From NCBI GenBank assembly GCA_021234155.1, contig JAJEKV010000028.1:11358134-11422133 (forward strand): a DNA stretch of 64,000 nt, read 5' to 3'. Made by a program: the position numbers and the translations under genes. The DNA comes from Isoetes taiwanensis (taxonomy: Eukaryota; Streptophyta; Lycopodiopsida; Isoetales; Isoetaceae). Of this stretch, positions 1 through 11,558 are shown one piece after another; the stretch's first letter is position 1, and every line of letters starts with the position of its first letter. The notes under the pieces were generated by a model. It was not told the origin of the DNA and did no database searches. It saw only the letters and a program-made list of their open reading frames with translations.

Positions 1-3000
1 TTTGTAGGCTGGATGAGCCCAAACAGATGCTTTTCCATTTTATTTAATTGGAAAAGGAGGTCACTTTATTATTTCCTTTGAAGTCATGCTTTTGAAGCTT
101 TCTCAAACTGCATTATGGTCTACATCCCGGATTTTCGTTAATGCTTTTATGTATAAACGATGATAGGTACACGTGGGCTGCACAAAACATCCGACATCTG
201 ACTATGGCAGAGCCAGAAACTTAATCAAGTGCCCAAACAACTTGACAAAGTATGCACTCGAGTGCATTTTTCCCACTCATTCTTAGTTTTGTTGCTGAGC
301 AGGTTTCATTTCTTTAAAGGATGGAAAGAATCATTGCTGTATTTTTTGAATTTTGTGGACTATTCATTTGGTACATTCCTGGATGCTCAAACTATGTTTC
401 TCAGATAAACAAGACTGATTTGAACAATTTCTATGCATATATACAGCTATTTTAGCCAAATCCAGGGAAGTGCATTTTGAATTTGTTAATGATGCATAGG
501 AATAAAAAATGACCTATGTGCCATTGTAGCAGATTGAAGTACTTATGTACAGCTCTTACCAGATTGAAAAGAAATTACATGATGACATTTTTTAGATAGC
601 GAAAAGGTGATCTTGCTCATCTAAAAGATCGTAACATAGGAGCCATTTAATTCATAGATCTGTTATTTCTAATCTGAAATCTACCGAAGGATCTACATTC
701 ACCAGTTCAAGTATTATTTTTTCACTTTAGTTCAAAAAGCCCAGCTGTATATTGCAGTAAAATGCAATTCACTCCACTTCAAAAGCATGGCTGTATATTG
801 CAGTAATATGCCAGTCGCCCACCTCTTAACGTTCCTTATTATTTTATGCGGCTAAAAATAAGGGATAGAACCAGAAGATTGTCTTGCACTTGTGCATCAT
901 GTGAAAATAGAATGCCCAAGCGTGGAGTCCTCAAGTTTGATGACAATTGGAATGTCTTCTATACCTCTGCTCCAAAACAATTTAAGGTAATATATTATTT
1001 AAAGATATAGTGCTTTAGACTTTATTAGATTTTTGTATTGCAGACATTAGCCAACTGCATTTCTTTTAAGAGCAACCTTTAGATGTATCTGAATATATAA
1101 TCCAGGAAGTGGAATTCTTGGGTCATTATTTAGATTGAAGAATGTATGTCCGCCGGGATTGCTAAAGTATATGCTTTTATTGCTCACTGAAACTGGAAAC
1201 TTTACATGGAGATTGCTTTGGGATGTTTCAATTAACATCTATTATCCTTAGAATGTAGACCCTGTAGGTCTAAAGTAGCTGTTAACATCTATTTCTGTTT
1301 TTCTCAAAATAGCCTACTCATTATGCTTATGGCATGTGAGTATACCGCAACATCTTTTGAGCATTGGGTATGCCATCAATGATGGCTGGCATCTCCAGAG
1401 TGAATTCATTTCCAAATGCTTCTAATGGATGTACTTGTGTTGAGCTTTAGGAGCGACACCATGTTAATGGTCCCATGCTGTATTCAGAGTGTCAACGTAG
1501 AGCTAGCTGAAGCACAGACAAACACAAAAGCAAGTTTGACAGACTCTAGTAACCGATTACTTTTTTATTATGCAAATTAGTGAGGTTCTTGTAGAGTTGA
1601 TCTTAGAGGGTAGTGTTAAACCCTCACAAGCTCATTTTAAATTTCCTAAAAACAAGTTATAGCGAATATGCTTTTAATGAGAATATTTATTTCCTTGGAA
1701 AAAAAGGAGGGAAAAGCAAAAGAAAATATTTGTTTATGTAGCGAAATGAAATGATATTAGCCTAGCTGTTTCCACTTACATACTTCAGCGGCTGTCTGGT
1801 CAACAACGTTGTAATAACTCCATAAGAACATTTTAATCAATTCAACTATAGGCCTCAGTATGAGAACCGAATGAAATATCGTGCATAGTGAATGACATAG
1901 ATGTGGATAGCAATTTTTGCTATACTTTTGCTCTCTACACGTTCCTATCTTATAGTAATTTACGCTTTATCGATTGTCAAACATTTATTTTTCCAAAGTT
2001 GTATTTTATATCCCTAGGCTTCGATCCATATACTTTTCATGAATGATGGTTAAAAGCCATGAAGATGTAAGACCTGCTAAGAAAACATCCACGATTATTA
2101 CAAATAGGCTACCATCTAATATCTCAAATATTGATACCAACTAGATTTATATAGTGCTCAACAAATGCCCGCACTGCCATCTAAAAAATAATTGACAAAT
2201 GTCGACGTTCATTGATCATAATTGAAAATATGTGATATGCAATAAGGATGTTCAATGGCAGCTCTACACGCAAAGCGGACATAAAGATTCTCACGAAAAA
2301 CGAATGCAAAACGAATGCAAGAAAAACTTCAAAAATTGTATTCAAACTCTAAGCTCAAAAAATAAAATATTTCATAAGGACGATCTCAACTTTTACTTTA
2401 TGGATTTTGAAATTTAAACCCCAAGGAAAAGCCCAGCGTTGCTGGGCACTTTTTATAGTTTACAACCTTATCGCTAAGTGTAACCTTTTTTTATATTTAA
2501 CACTGTCAACCATTGTAAAAGTATTCCCAAAACCATTGAATTAAAAACTAATACACGAAAATGAGCATTGAAATACATGGACAACAATTTTTCAGACCAT
2601 GTGAAGCCAGCCTTTATATTACAAGCAACAAGAACGGTTACATTTACATTCATAAGAGAACATCATGCTGCTGCTGGCAGCATCCCAACCACAGTAACTT
2701 CGCTCATGACAAAATATTTACAGACAAAAGGTTGAAACCAAGAACACAGAAACACTGGAAACTGGAAGACGCCCCAACCCATGCTGAAACCACCATAAGT
2801 CTTCAAACCTGCATAGTCCCAGTTTGATTTGGCAAATATTCCTTGTTTTATGCCAGATCAAAGGCTGGTGAATTTTCCATCAAAAATTTATGCGCAAGTT
2901 CCAATGGAGCAAAACAACGATTACCTTACAACCATTATCGAAGCAACTAAAAACTAGAGACCATGAGCCTCTGTCACCAAGCCACCAAGATAATCATCAT

Positions 3001-3900
3001 ATAGGTTGGAAGCCCTTGGTCGCCAAAAAGCGAGGCCAGAGGATTTGAACCTCTAGGCTGCAACGGCCTCAACAGAGCCCCAAATTTCTGCAATGCCAAC
3101 AAACTCTTACTTGCTCTGCCTTAAGTCCAAAAACCAGCAGTCTTGACAAAAAAACCGGCGGGGCCAGAAATTGGGAAAGCCTCTGCTTTGCTATGGAACT
3201 GCCCTGCAATCCACCCAACAAATGAGATCCAAATTTGAATGTGGGATTTGAACCCACCATCACCAAGCCAAAATCCTAAACACCTGGTGCAAAACATGCA
3301 ATTCCATATTCAAAACAAACCACAGAGCAAAGGCTGGCTAGAGGATGGTTCAAGAACTAAATCGATTGGCATGCTTGAAACCCATAAGTGCTACGGCATA
3401 AGTAACGAAAAATGAAAAAAAGCGAAAGAAGAAGCAGGTTTTTCCAAGATCCTATAGCACAAGACTAAATGCATCCCTTCAATTGGCATGACAATAGACC
3501 AGAAGAGACTGAATGAATCCCTTCAATTGGCATGACAATAGACCAGAAGAATCGAGTCTGCAGCCACGCCATTCTATTTCCAGACAATGGGCGGCTATGC
3601 ACCTTCCGGATTGGAACAGGGGCCACATGCATGAATCCGGCCCCTGCCCTGTCCCGCGAGAACGTAGAAAGGAAACTAAGAAATAGCAAGAAAATCGAAC
3701 CATTGCAATAAAACCCACTTAAAAAAAAAGGGAATCACCCAATAAAATCTTTGCCCAAAAACCTTAGCACAAAAACCTTACCAAAAGATCTACAGCAAAC
3801 CTTCTAGTTTACCAAAAACCAAAATTTTGCTCCTAGCCTATATTTCATATCTTGCCAGTGGAAATACGCTCGATAAGACGCATGCATATCTTGCTTCGTC
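1..3900. other. Intergenic stretch, no gene supported
   Basis: AT-rich DNA. Short open frames are present but none shows a family motif, plausible splice sites joined to a neighbour, or biased codon use. Visible structure is limited to a GC-rich hairpin followed by T residues at 2431-2452 and a 44-bp direct duplication at 3475-3562. Two T-arm-like motifs (antisense GGTTCAAATCC) lie near 3036-3055 and 3238-3262. The promoter of the gene starting at 3901 should lie at the end of this stretch, but I cannot point to a convincing TATA box. Confidence 0.5.
3475..3562. repeat. 44-bp direct tandem duplication
   Basis: The word CCCTTCAATTGGCATGACAA and the bases after it occur at 3475 and again at 3519, a period of 44 bp, with nearly no differences. 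This is a small local duplication of no evident function. Confidence 0.8.
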
Positions 3901-5879
3901 ATGGAGAACGATCCAACTATGCAGCCCCCTGCACCCTCTTTACTCGACCTTTGCCGAAATCGGATTATATATTCCTCCAAATTTCCAGGTACAATGTCTC
4001 ACTAGCAATGGGAATATGAGAATCTATTTAGAGCTAATTCTACTCTCGTCATCGTACTAGTTTTTAGTTTCTGATCATTTGACTTCATCCAACTGCAGAT
4101 GAATTAGATTGGATAAAGTTTGGTATGCTGCCCTTGGAATTGCTTCAGTACGTTCTCTATTCGCTTTCTCCTATACAATTGGATATAGTCCAGCAGCGCG
4201 TCACTGAAAACACAAGGTAATGCTTACAGATTTTATCTGTTTAAAATCATTTGTCATATGCTCACTTGCTTCTGTTTAGATTCTCAGACACTTTGGAAGA
4301 ACATTACCGGATCATTTTGAACTGTTCTGGGCCTTTTGTAAAAAGGAAACGAATACACTATAACAAACTTCCAACCCATTTGCTGGAAGCTTTCTCCGCT
4401 GCATGGCAGGCACTTTTAAGCAGGGATTATCCAACTAAGGAAAATTTGAAGCACGTGTTACCATGGGGTTCTGATGTTTCTTTGGAGAGCATTCATTGCC
4501 GTGACTCAGGTAGTTCAGAGCAGCTCTATTGGGAATCTTATGTTCAAAGGTACGTCATGAATATAGGATTGTATACTGGCTTAACAGAATTTTAAGTACT
4601 ATTAGATATAATACCCAGAATAAGGAACATTTTAAACTGAAAATTCTTATGGGCTGAATCTGCAGCAATAGAAGATGCAAGATCATAACTATTTTGCACT
4701 ACATCAGTGTTAGTGTCTGACTGCAACTTTTAAAGTTTCCCCATTGTAATCGTAGAAGCCCCGTAGCCACTTCTGGTATTCTTGCAACTCCTTTTTAGGT
4801 TTTAGTTGACCAATTATGGTGATCGAGTCCTTTGTACATATGACCATCTTGGATAGCCTATAAATTTTGTACATATATGTACCATTGTCTGTAACTAATA
4901 GGTTCATACCTATATAAGGTGGCTAAATAACTAATATCAGGAATCGAAAACAACAAAAAGAATGAAAAGGGACAAAAAGTACCATTACTTGTTCAAACAA
5001 TAGGTTTAAGATCCCTCACCTTCTGTAAGATGGGTGGTGATCGAGTCCTTTGTACATAGGACCATCTTGGATAGCCTATAATTTCGTACATATATGTACC
5101 ATTGTCTTTAACTAATAGGTTTGTACCTATATAAGATGGCTAAATAACTGCTTTCAGGAATCGAAAACAACAAAAAAGAATAAAAAGGGACAAAGATACC
5201 ATTACTTGTTCAAACAATAGGTTTAAGATCCCCCAACTTCTGTAAGATGGCAAGAAACTTTAATGGCTTATTTTCAACTGGTAATTTCAAATTTTATTAT
5301 TCTTGGATTATACTAAGGCATGTACGCAACAAGGTCTATGGGAGCAAATGCATGCAAGGTTTTTTGAACCTTCAAACCATAGAGATTCTGCCAACATCAA
5401 TAGTAAAGAGTTGTTTAATGCCTTGAAAAAAGTCAATTGAACCCCTCATCCATCCCCGCAACAAACCCACCTCTCCCGCCCATCCAAAAACCACAAAAGC
5501 ACCATAAGAAAATTGGAAACTGTATATTTTTATGTTGAAGTTAAGTATTATTGGGAAATTACATGTGTCTAAATCACATTCGATTCTGCATTTAACAGTT
5601 CCCTCAATGAAGCTGCAGCTCAAGCATCCTCAGCATCTTGTTCTGCCATAAATCTTGGCGAGCTTACTTTGCCAGGTTTTATTATTCCATCCTCTTTGGT
5701 ATGCTTGGATCTACACTTTGTGCATTCTTTTACAACTCATCAATCACCCATCTCTAGCCAATCATACGAGGCTTCCTTCTTCCCGATTCAGTAAACCTTC
5801 TCTAGAAGAAAGACTAACCATTTGCAGTCATGAAGCAAATGCATTATTTGTGAGATGTCCATGCAACTGGATTAGTGGA
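3901..5879 (+). CDS. N-terminal exons of a split gene, elongin-A/BC-box-like
   Basis: Reading from the ATG at 3901, exons 3901-3988, 4099-4216, 4280-4549, 5599-5675 and one starting at 5760 join in phase over GT-AG introns. The start gives MENDPTMQPPAPSLLDLC; exon 2 gives ELDWIKFGMLPLELLQYVLY. The order PSLLDLC followed by LPLELLQ...LSPIQL resembles the elongin A / BC-box region, whose role is to bind elongin C in RNA polymerase II elongation or cullin-ligase complexes. That likeness is my inference from pattern, not a match I can score. Exon 3 encodes a 90-residue stretch containing AFSAAWQALLSRDY and SSEQLYWESYVQR. The end of exon 5 is unclear: its last part (5875-5960) looks like a decayed duplicate of exon 3. 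With the in-phase exons at 6997-8374 and the LRR exons at 11559-16307 this may form one gene similar in plan to LRRC41/MUF1 of animals. Confidence 0.55.
4820..5255. repeat. 218-bp tandem duplication inside an intron
   Basis: A segment beginning GATCGAGTCCTTTGTACATA at 4821 recurs at 5039, a period of 218 bp. The copies are about 90-95 percent alike by eye and end in similar TTCTGTAAGATGG words. The pair lies between exons 3 and 4 of the gene at 3901 and lengthens that intron without touching the reading frame. Confidence 0.85.
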
Positions 5880-6996
5880 AGGGTTTCCCCAATTTTGTTG
5901 GAAGACAAAACTAGGGATATCTCTCGCAAACCTGAAGCACGTGTTACTAAAATGGTCCTGGTTGCTGTCTTGTTTTGTGTTGGTTTTCTCTTTGTTTGCC
6001 CTTTTGCTTCTTCAGAAGATTACAGGTATTTGTCTTGGTTGTTTATGGCACATGACAATATGTTGTTGGATGGTCAGTTCAGTAGAATATAGGAATGTTT
6101 TCGGGCTACTTCTTTTGATGAGCCATATGGAAGGGGTGCTACTGATGGAAAATATTTAGGGTCAGACATTTGATAGGCGAACATGACCTGGAAGATGAAA
6201 CAATTCACTTTGTTATCTTAACCAGGTCCTAGGCAATGCGTGATTAGGCATGCAGCCATTTAATGAAAACCCTTCTTTCAGTCAAATATAATATTCGATG
6301 CAACATCATATATGTTTTGTATAGGATGAGCTATGATCCCTGGGTGCCAACTTAAGGACTTCAAAATGGTAATCTCTTTTCTCACATCAATCTGCATTAG
6401 AATGTTATATCAGATACCAAGGCCAGAACCTCCTGCTTGCAAGCCAAGTGCTCCCAACTCTTGCGCAGTGCCATACATATATCTTCCAACACTCATCTGT
6501 ACCATTTCCATTCTCCCTCTGCTTTCTTTGCACCTTGCCATGGACAAGACCATCCGAATTTGGCTCTGATAACATGTTAGAATTGAGGTTATCAAGCCCA
6601 GAACAAGTTCTCTACCACTGGGCATGTGCCCATTGCATAAAAATTATCCAGTAAAACGAAAAAGCTTGAAGAGAATGTGAGGAGCTGCCTGCATTGATTA
6701 CGGTTCTGGTACACACAAGTACCTGGTCTTAATTATAAACCTAAGAGACACCATGACATAGAAGTCAACATAAAGAAGTGTAGCTAATGGAATGTTTCAA
6801 CTGATTGTAGCATTGGTGAAAACTAGTGAAAATTTGAGTGCATTGCAGTCTTCGACAATATACATGAAGTCATTTTTTAGAAGGGTGTGCTAAATTTGAA
6901 AATTAAATTTACCCTAAAATATGTGCTTTGGTTGTTCCAGTAGGGAGTGTAGTTGCTAACACATTGTTATCTAATTTTCTTGTTTGATGCATGTAG

Positions 6997-8374
6997 GGCA
7001 TCTAATGCAGCAAGTTGGGTTAGAGATGGAAGACCGTAGGCTTGCAGACAATCAGCTACCATTTACAACAATCAAAGGCCTGACTCATTATTTTTCTGGG
7101 TTTCTACGGTACAATCTGCTATTTGTCGTTTCTCATGGTCTTTCATTACTCCTGTTATATCTCAGCTAAGAAGAAAGAAAGGTTTACTAACATCTATGGA
7201 GGACCAATGAGGTTTATAATATAACATATAGTATGAAAATCTAGGAACATCCTATGAAATCAAACGTATAGTTGAAACAATGAAGATTAAAGTAACTTAA
7301 GTGTTTTCTCTAGCAATACATGCTGTTTTCTTTGTTTTAAGGGACTACTTATAGCTTTTTTTCTTTTAGACATCCTCAAGGAGTGATGAAGGGGTGCAAT
7401 ATTGTCCCTGCTTAAAGTCCGTTGCGTAGGCAGAACTCTACTATATGCAGTTATTTGTTGAGGATAAAGAGCCATAGTTTCTGATCTGCAAATGTGATTA
7501 GCTTTGGTAAGGATGTGCCTCTTGGAAGAGGCAATAGAACATGCCGCTTCTCTATATTACATTTATTATGCAGCCATATCCATTTTTAAATGTCATGCCA
7601 ATATTCACATGGTTATCGCCATTACTGTGCCATGTAAGAGACCATTAGTACAGCTCGAACAGCCATATTCTACATATTTAGGATATCTCCCAGTGTCATT
7701 GTTTCGTTTCCATTGAATATTATCTCACTCCATTGAACCAGAGGACTTAACCATTATTCCTTAGGAATTTTCTCACATGTTTAAGTGGCACGGAATCTCT
7801 CCATCTGAACTCTTTATTTATCTTTTGGGCATGCGACAGTGGGGAAGCTACAGAAGCAGCTCGTAAGTCTCTTTCCACCCTGCTACCAATTGGTTTTGGG
7901 TCTAACAGAAACTTTCTTTGTGACTCCTAATGGCCTAAGGTGCTGATTATAATTTTATTTACTCTCTGAACCATATGCAAGAGGTCAAATTTGCATATCC
8001 CCCAAGTTGAGGATTTACTGACTTGTACAATGTTGTTATCTGAAATTATAATTCACATTTTAACTTTCCGTCCAATGAGTCTTATTTAGGAATTTGCTCT
8101 TACATTATGTCTTGGGTCATGCTTATCAGGACACTACGTATTCAAGGATCTCTATGTACAGAAGAAGTTTGTGTAAGTGACTTATTCGAATGGCGTATTT
8201 GGCAATTCAATCTGCAAAGGAATCCTTTGGAAAAAAGGGAATATTTAATTAACGGAGTGTAATAAGCAAACCTAACAAGAAAACGACTATAGTATAACAA
8301 ATCTCATAAGTTCTAATGAAGGCATTTGTTTGTTGACTGATCATGCAGCTTGTTTGGATGTTCAATGCTCAATA
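6997..8374 (+). CDS. Probable middle exons of the same split gene
   Basis: Four short open segments are bounded by AG and GT and join in phase: 6997-7108, 7840-7862 (a 23-bp microexon), 8130-8172 and 8348-8374. The joined reading includes LEMEDRRLADNQLPFTTIKG, then HYFSGFLRGEATEAARHYVF, then KDLYVQKKFV. Three consecutive phase-compatible junctions with no stop are unlikely by chance, so I rate these as real exons of the gene lying between its N-terminal and LRR parts. I do not recognise a domain. I could not join them in phase to exon 5 upstream or to the exon at 11559 downstream, so exons are probably missing from my model. A transcript would settle it. Confidence 0.4.
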
Positions 8375-8421
8375 GGTTTTGATTTGTTTCTTGGCTAAGT
8401 AATGTCAAATTCACTGCTACT

Positions 8422-8540
8422 TTGCCATTCATTGAGGCAGAGTACTTGGCACTCTCAGAAAATCAGAGTGCGATCAAACTGGCAGGTCTTTCTGTTATGA
8501 TCAACGTAAGCACATGGAAGGTGGTGGGATTTCGAATCTG
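8422..8540 (+). pseudogene. Copia RNase H relic
   Basis: Translation gives EAEYLAL directly followed by ENQSAIKLA, and in a shifted frame DQRKHME. In Ty1/copia RNase H these correspond to the TEAEY, DNQSAI and TKHIE motifs, which are normally about 35 and 15 residues apart. The relic therefore has an internal deletion and a frameshift. It lies in an intron of the LRR gene. No LTR is visible nearby. An alternative exon reading of part of this stretch exists but is less convincing than the ordered copia motifs. Confidence 0.5.
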
Positions 8541-9510
8541 TAATTCATCTCCAGCAAGAAAAAAGAAAGAAATACTAAGTGACTTGCCTATCCTCAATTC
8601 AAGAAATTAAAAAAAAAGGCTAGAGTAATTCGGCTTTGAGGGGGAGGCAGATTTATGAAGCTGTGGGATTAAGAGATGGTGCTAAGTCAGCCACATTGGA
8701 AGAATTGCATTCGCAGTGACACATCGCCTTAACATCAATAGCATTTCTGTTATATGTTCAATCTTGATGCTGGCAAGGTTAGATGTGCTTTTGCTCTTTT
8801 TATTGCTCAGTGATCACCTCTTGCGTTCCTATGCTTTTGGTCACTTAATGTAGTCTAGGTCTAGGATAAAAAAATGTTATGCATTGTCCATTTTTTTCTT
8901 GTCCTCATAACAGCGTGCTTTTTTGTTATAAATCTGTATAGTGGAGTATACACCTCTTTTTTCAATGTAGTCGATTTGAAGCACAAATTAGATACAATCA
9001 CTTGAGTTTCATGATACAAACGCAAAGAGCACAAGGAAAATGAAGTATTGGATTGGCACCCTAATTTCACCAGTCATAGTGGGGATTAAAAACCTTAGAT
9101 TTTCCACTTCAACTACACTTTATTGTTTTCTGCTACCACAAACGCAGCAATCAGTTGCGTGCCACAGCATAGGGATGTAGGTTTTGAGTCACAAAAGAAG
9201 AACATATTCAGATATGGAAAAGCCAGAAATCAAGAGAGCATGCGCTTGAAGTTTTTGACATGTTCCAATGGATGTCCATAATGGATGCCTCCTTATTTTT
9301 AGCTGCAAGTTCAATATATTGGACTACATTTTCCGTCTACAGTTTTTCAGGCTGCTCCTGAAGGGATTTTGGTGATGTCTGCTTTTAGAAATAAAACATA
9401 ATATTGCTGTTCATAATTGTTGCAAACTGCAAAATTCCATTGTTTGCTATAACTACTTAAAAAGAATTACCCACTGCAGTTTATAAAAGCTATTTTTTGG
9501 TCTCTTGTTT

Positions 9511-10205
9511 AGCGTAAAGACATACAGATTGTGGGAAGTTTAGAATCTCAACATCTGAGGTGTGTGTTGTTATTTTTGTTATGTGAAGTTTTTCTTGTCC
9601 ATCAAGCCCGCTTTACAACAGCTCCGTAATGATCTAGATGAGTTGCGGCAGCTACCATCAGTTGGCCAATTGAGACAATTAGAAGAGCAGTTACAAATTC
9701 ATCAACAGGAAACAAGCAAGTGGGAGGACATTGCGAAGAAGCCCGTAAGGAAATTAATTACACTATCAATGCAACTCTTGAGAAAGAACAGAGTTGGTCC
9801 GAGACAGCTCGCAACATTAGAATGTTACTGAACTGCAGATCTTTTAACTTTGGCCAAGGATAATATGCTGCGTATCTCAGACCATGGGATTGAATGTTAT
9901 CTGGAAACTAAATGGGGCCCCAAGCCGCTGATCAGTAAATTTAAAACAGCATATAGGCTTGCTGCTTAAAAAAGCAGTAAGGTTTGCCAAATGTTTTTAT
10001 GGACGAGGACTTGACCCCACTGTAACTTGAGCACTAGCGCAAATGCTTACAGCAGGTTGCAGAAGCTAGGAAGGATTCAAATAAATAGGCAGTTTACAGA
10101 GATGGCAGGGTCATTATCCGGGACTGGAACATCAATCATCACTGCATGGAACTGCCATGGCAGTTTATGGAGGCACCTAGAAAGTGTAATGGAATTCATA
10201 TTTTG
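9511..10205 (+). pseudogene. LINE ORF1 relic, coiled-coil type
   Basis: Segments in order read as a LINE ORF1 protein with a coiled coil followed by a C-terminal nucleic-acid-binding domain. From 9604 comes LQQLRNDLDELRQLPSVGQL, strongly heptad-like. After a one-base frameshift near 9738 it continues as EARKEINYTINATLEKEQSW. Further down, DHGIECYLETKWGPKPLISK is followed by VFMDEDLTP and QQVAEARKDSNK, then a stop and AVYRDGRVIIRDW. The EDLTP and WAVYR-type words recur in the minus-strand ORF1 relic at 17908-18950. At least four stops or frameshifts make it non-functional. It sits within an intron of the LRR gene in sense orientation. Assigning the coiled-coil part to the same element is inference. 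Confidence 0.55.
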
Positions 10206-11004
10206 TTTCAGGGGAACATTTGAAATTCAGCTAGAAGGCCTTCTAGATGTAAGCGGGTACAACTTAAGGGGGTACAACTGGGAATGTCAAGAATGAGTAG
10301 GAGCAAACCCCGAGTCTCACATGACATAATGTTGTCTGAATTTGCAGCCAAACCTCTGAAACTTGAAGCTGTGCTATGGGCGTCTTATTTCCATAGACCC
10401 TGTCTTTATCTGATACACATGATGGAAGGCAGAGACTGGCATTCAGTTCATCCAAAGCATTGGCTGACTTAGGTAAAGATAGCTGTTTTTCCTGCACATG
10501 CAGACTGTTCAACAAAAGGGGCTTCTTGATCTATCACCTCCCACCAACATTTAAGCATAGTCGCTCAGGTCCCAACATTCGTTTGAAACATCATGAGGTA
10601 AATATAAATATTTGTCATGATTTAGAACACATGCACATGGCAGACTGGGCCTCTTCAAAAGAATTTTCCACAAAGAGACAATTTGGCAAGGACAATTTCC
10701 TGAATATATCCAGAAATGGCCAAATGGACAGCCCCGAAAGAAGAAAAGTGACCATAGGCATGTACAAAGCATCACAAGGTTTTTTCAGGCCCTATAAATG
10801 AGTGCATTAATGAACTCGTAGGATACAGAATCCTTGATAAGCTCATGAACTTTCCAGACCCGAAATCTTGCTTTATATCTCTATATATATATATATTAGC
10901 TCACTAAACCCGGGAGAAACATGCTCAAACAAAAAGAAGCTGATTCAAAATTGAAGCAAACAACGCTGACTTCTTTTTTCATGCTTGATCCGGCACACTG
11001 AACA
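10206..11004. other. Intronic or intergenic stretch, no gene seen
   Basis: Open frames on both strands overlap each other and show no family motif. The stretch lies between the LINE ORF1 relic and a SINE, probably inside the large intron upstream of the first recognised LRR exon. A short (TA)n run occurs near 10880. Confidence 0.4.
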
Positions 11005-11234
11005 GTAGATAGATAGATAGATAGTAGTTTTAACGTCACGCCACTAGGCAGCATCCAACTGGACATGTGACCACACACCACACTACATTGCTTGGTTGGG
11101 CTGGGCCCTGCCCCCAACCACCTTACATTGCGTCTGTTGGGAATTGACCCCCAACAGTACCGAGTGCGATTCTGGGCGGTCTCGAACTCGAGACCACATT
11201 GCTAAGGAACTAGTGTGTTACCACTAGTGTGTGC
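11005..11234 (-). mobile_element. tRNA-derived SINE with (CTAT)n tail, copy 1
   Basis: Read on the minus strand, a tRNA-like head (CTAGTGGTAACACACTAG, then a B-box-like GAGTTCGAGACC) is followed by a body containing GGTTGGGGGCAGGGCCC and GTAGTGTGGTGTGTGG. It ends GGATGCTGCCTAGTGGCGTG, ACGTTAAAACTA and then (CTAT)n. The same body and end recur at 54474-54664 and 61337-61582, and the end alone at 36395. It is non-coding and would depend on a LINE for mobility. I could not define a target-site duplication for this copy. Confidence 0.8.
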
Positions 11235-11499
11235 TAAGTAATAGGAAAAGGAAGTCAGTAGGATCTGCTAGGGGCACTCAGAAAATGGCCAGAAAGGTTG
11301 AGAAAGGACATCCCTGAAAGAAGAGAAGGGACCATAGCCATGTAAAAAGCATCTCAGAGTGTTTTAAGACTTTATAAGGGATCACTAAGTTTTCCTCTCT
11401 TTCTAACTATCATTTTTCAACTATGAGAGTGCTCCTAGATGTTGAAGAATTGCTGTATTTGCTCTCATAGACCCAATGGGTCTTAGTAGACATTAGTAA

Positions 11500-11525
11500 A
11501 CTCCTTCCTTCCTTCCTTCCCTCCT
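11500..11525. repeat. (CCTT)n microsatellite
   Basis: Short pyrimidine run of CTTC/CCTT units just upstream of an LRR exon, adjoining the branch-point region of that intron. No function is evident. Confidence 0.7.
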
Positions 11526-11558
11526 TTCTCATCAGTCTGTTTTTACTGAATCTAACAG

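Noticed and set aside
3036-3262. tRNA genes suggested by GGTTCAAATCC on the minus strand
   Set aside because: Two T-arm-like words 200 bp apart, but no acceptor stem, anticodon arm or properly spaced A box. At most SINE remnants.
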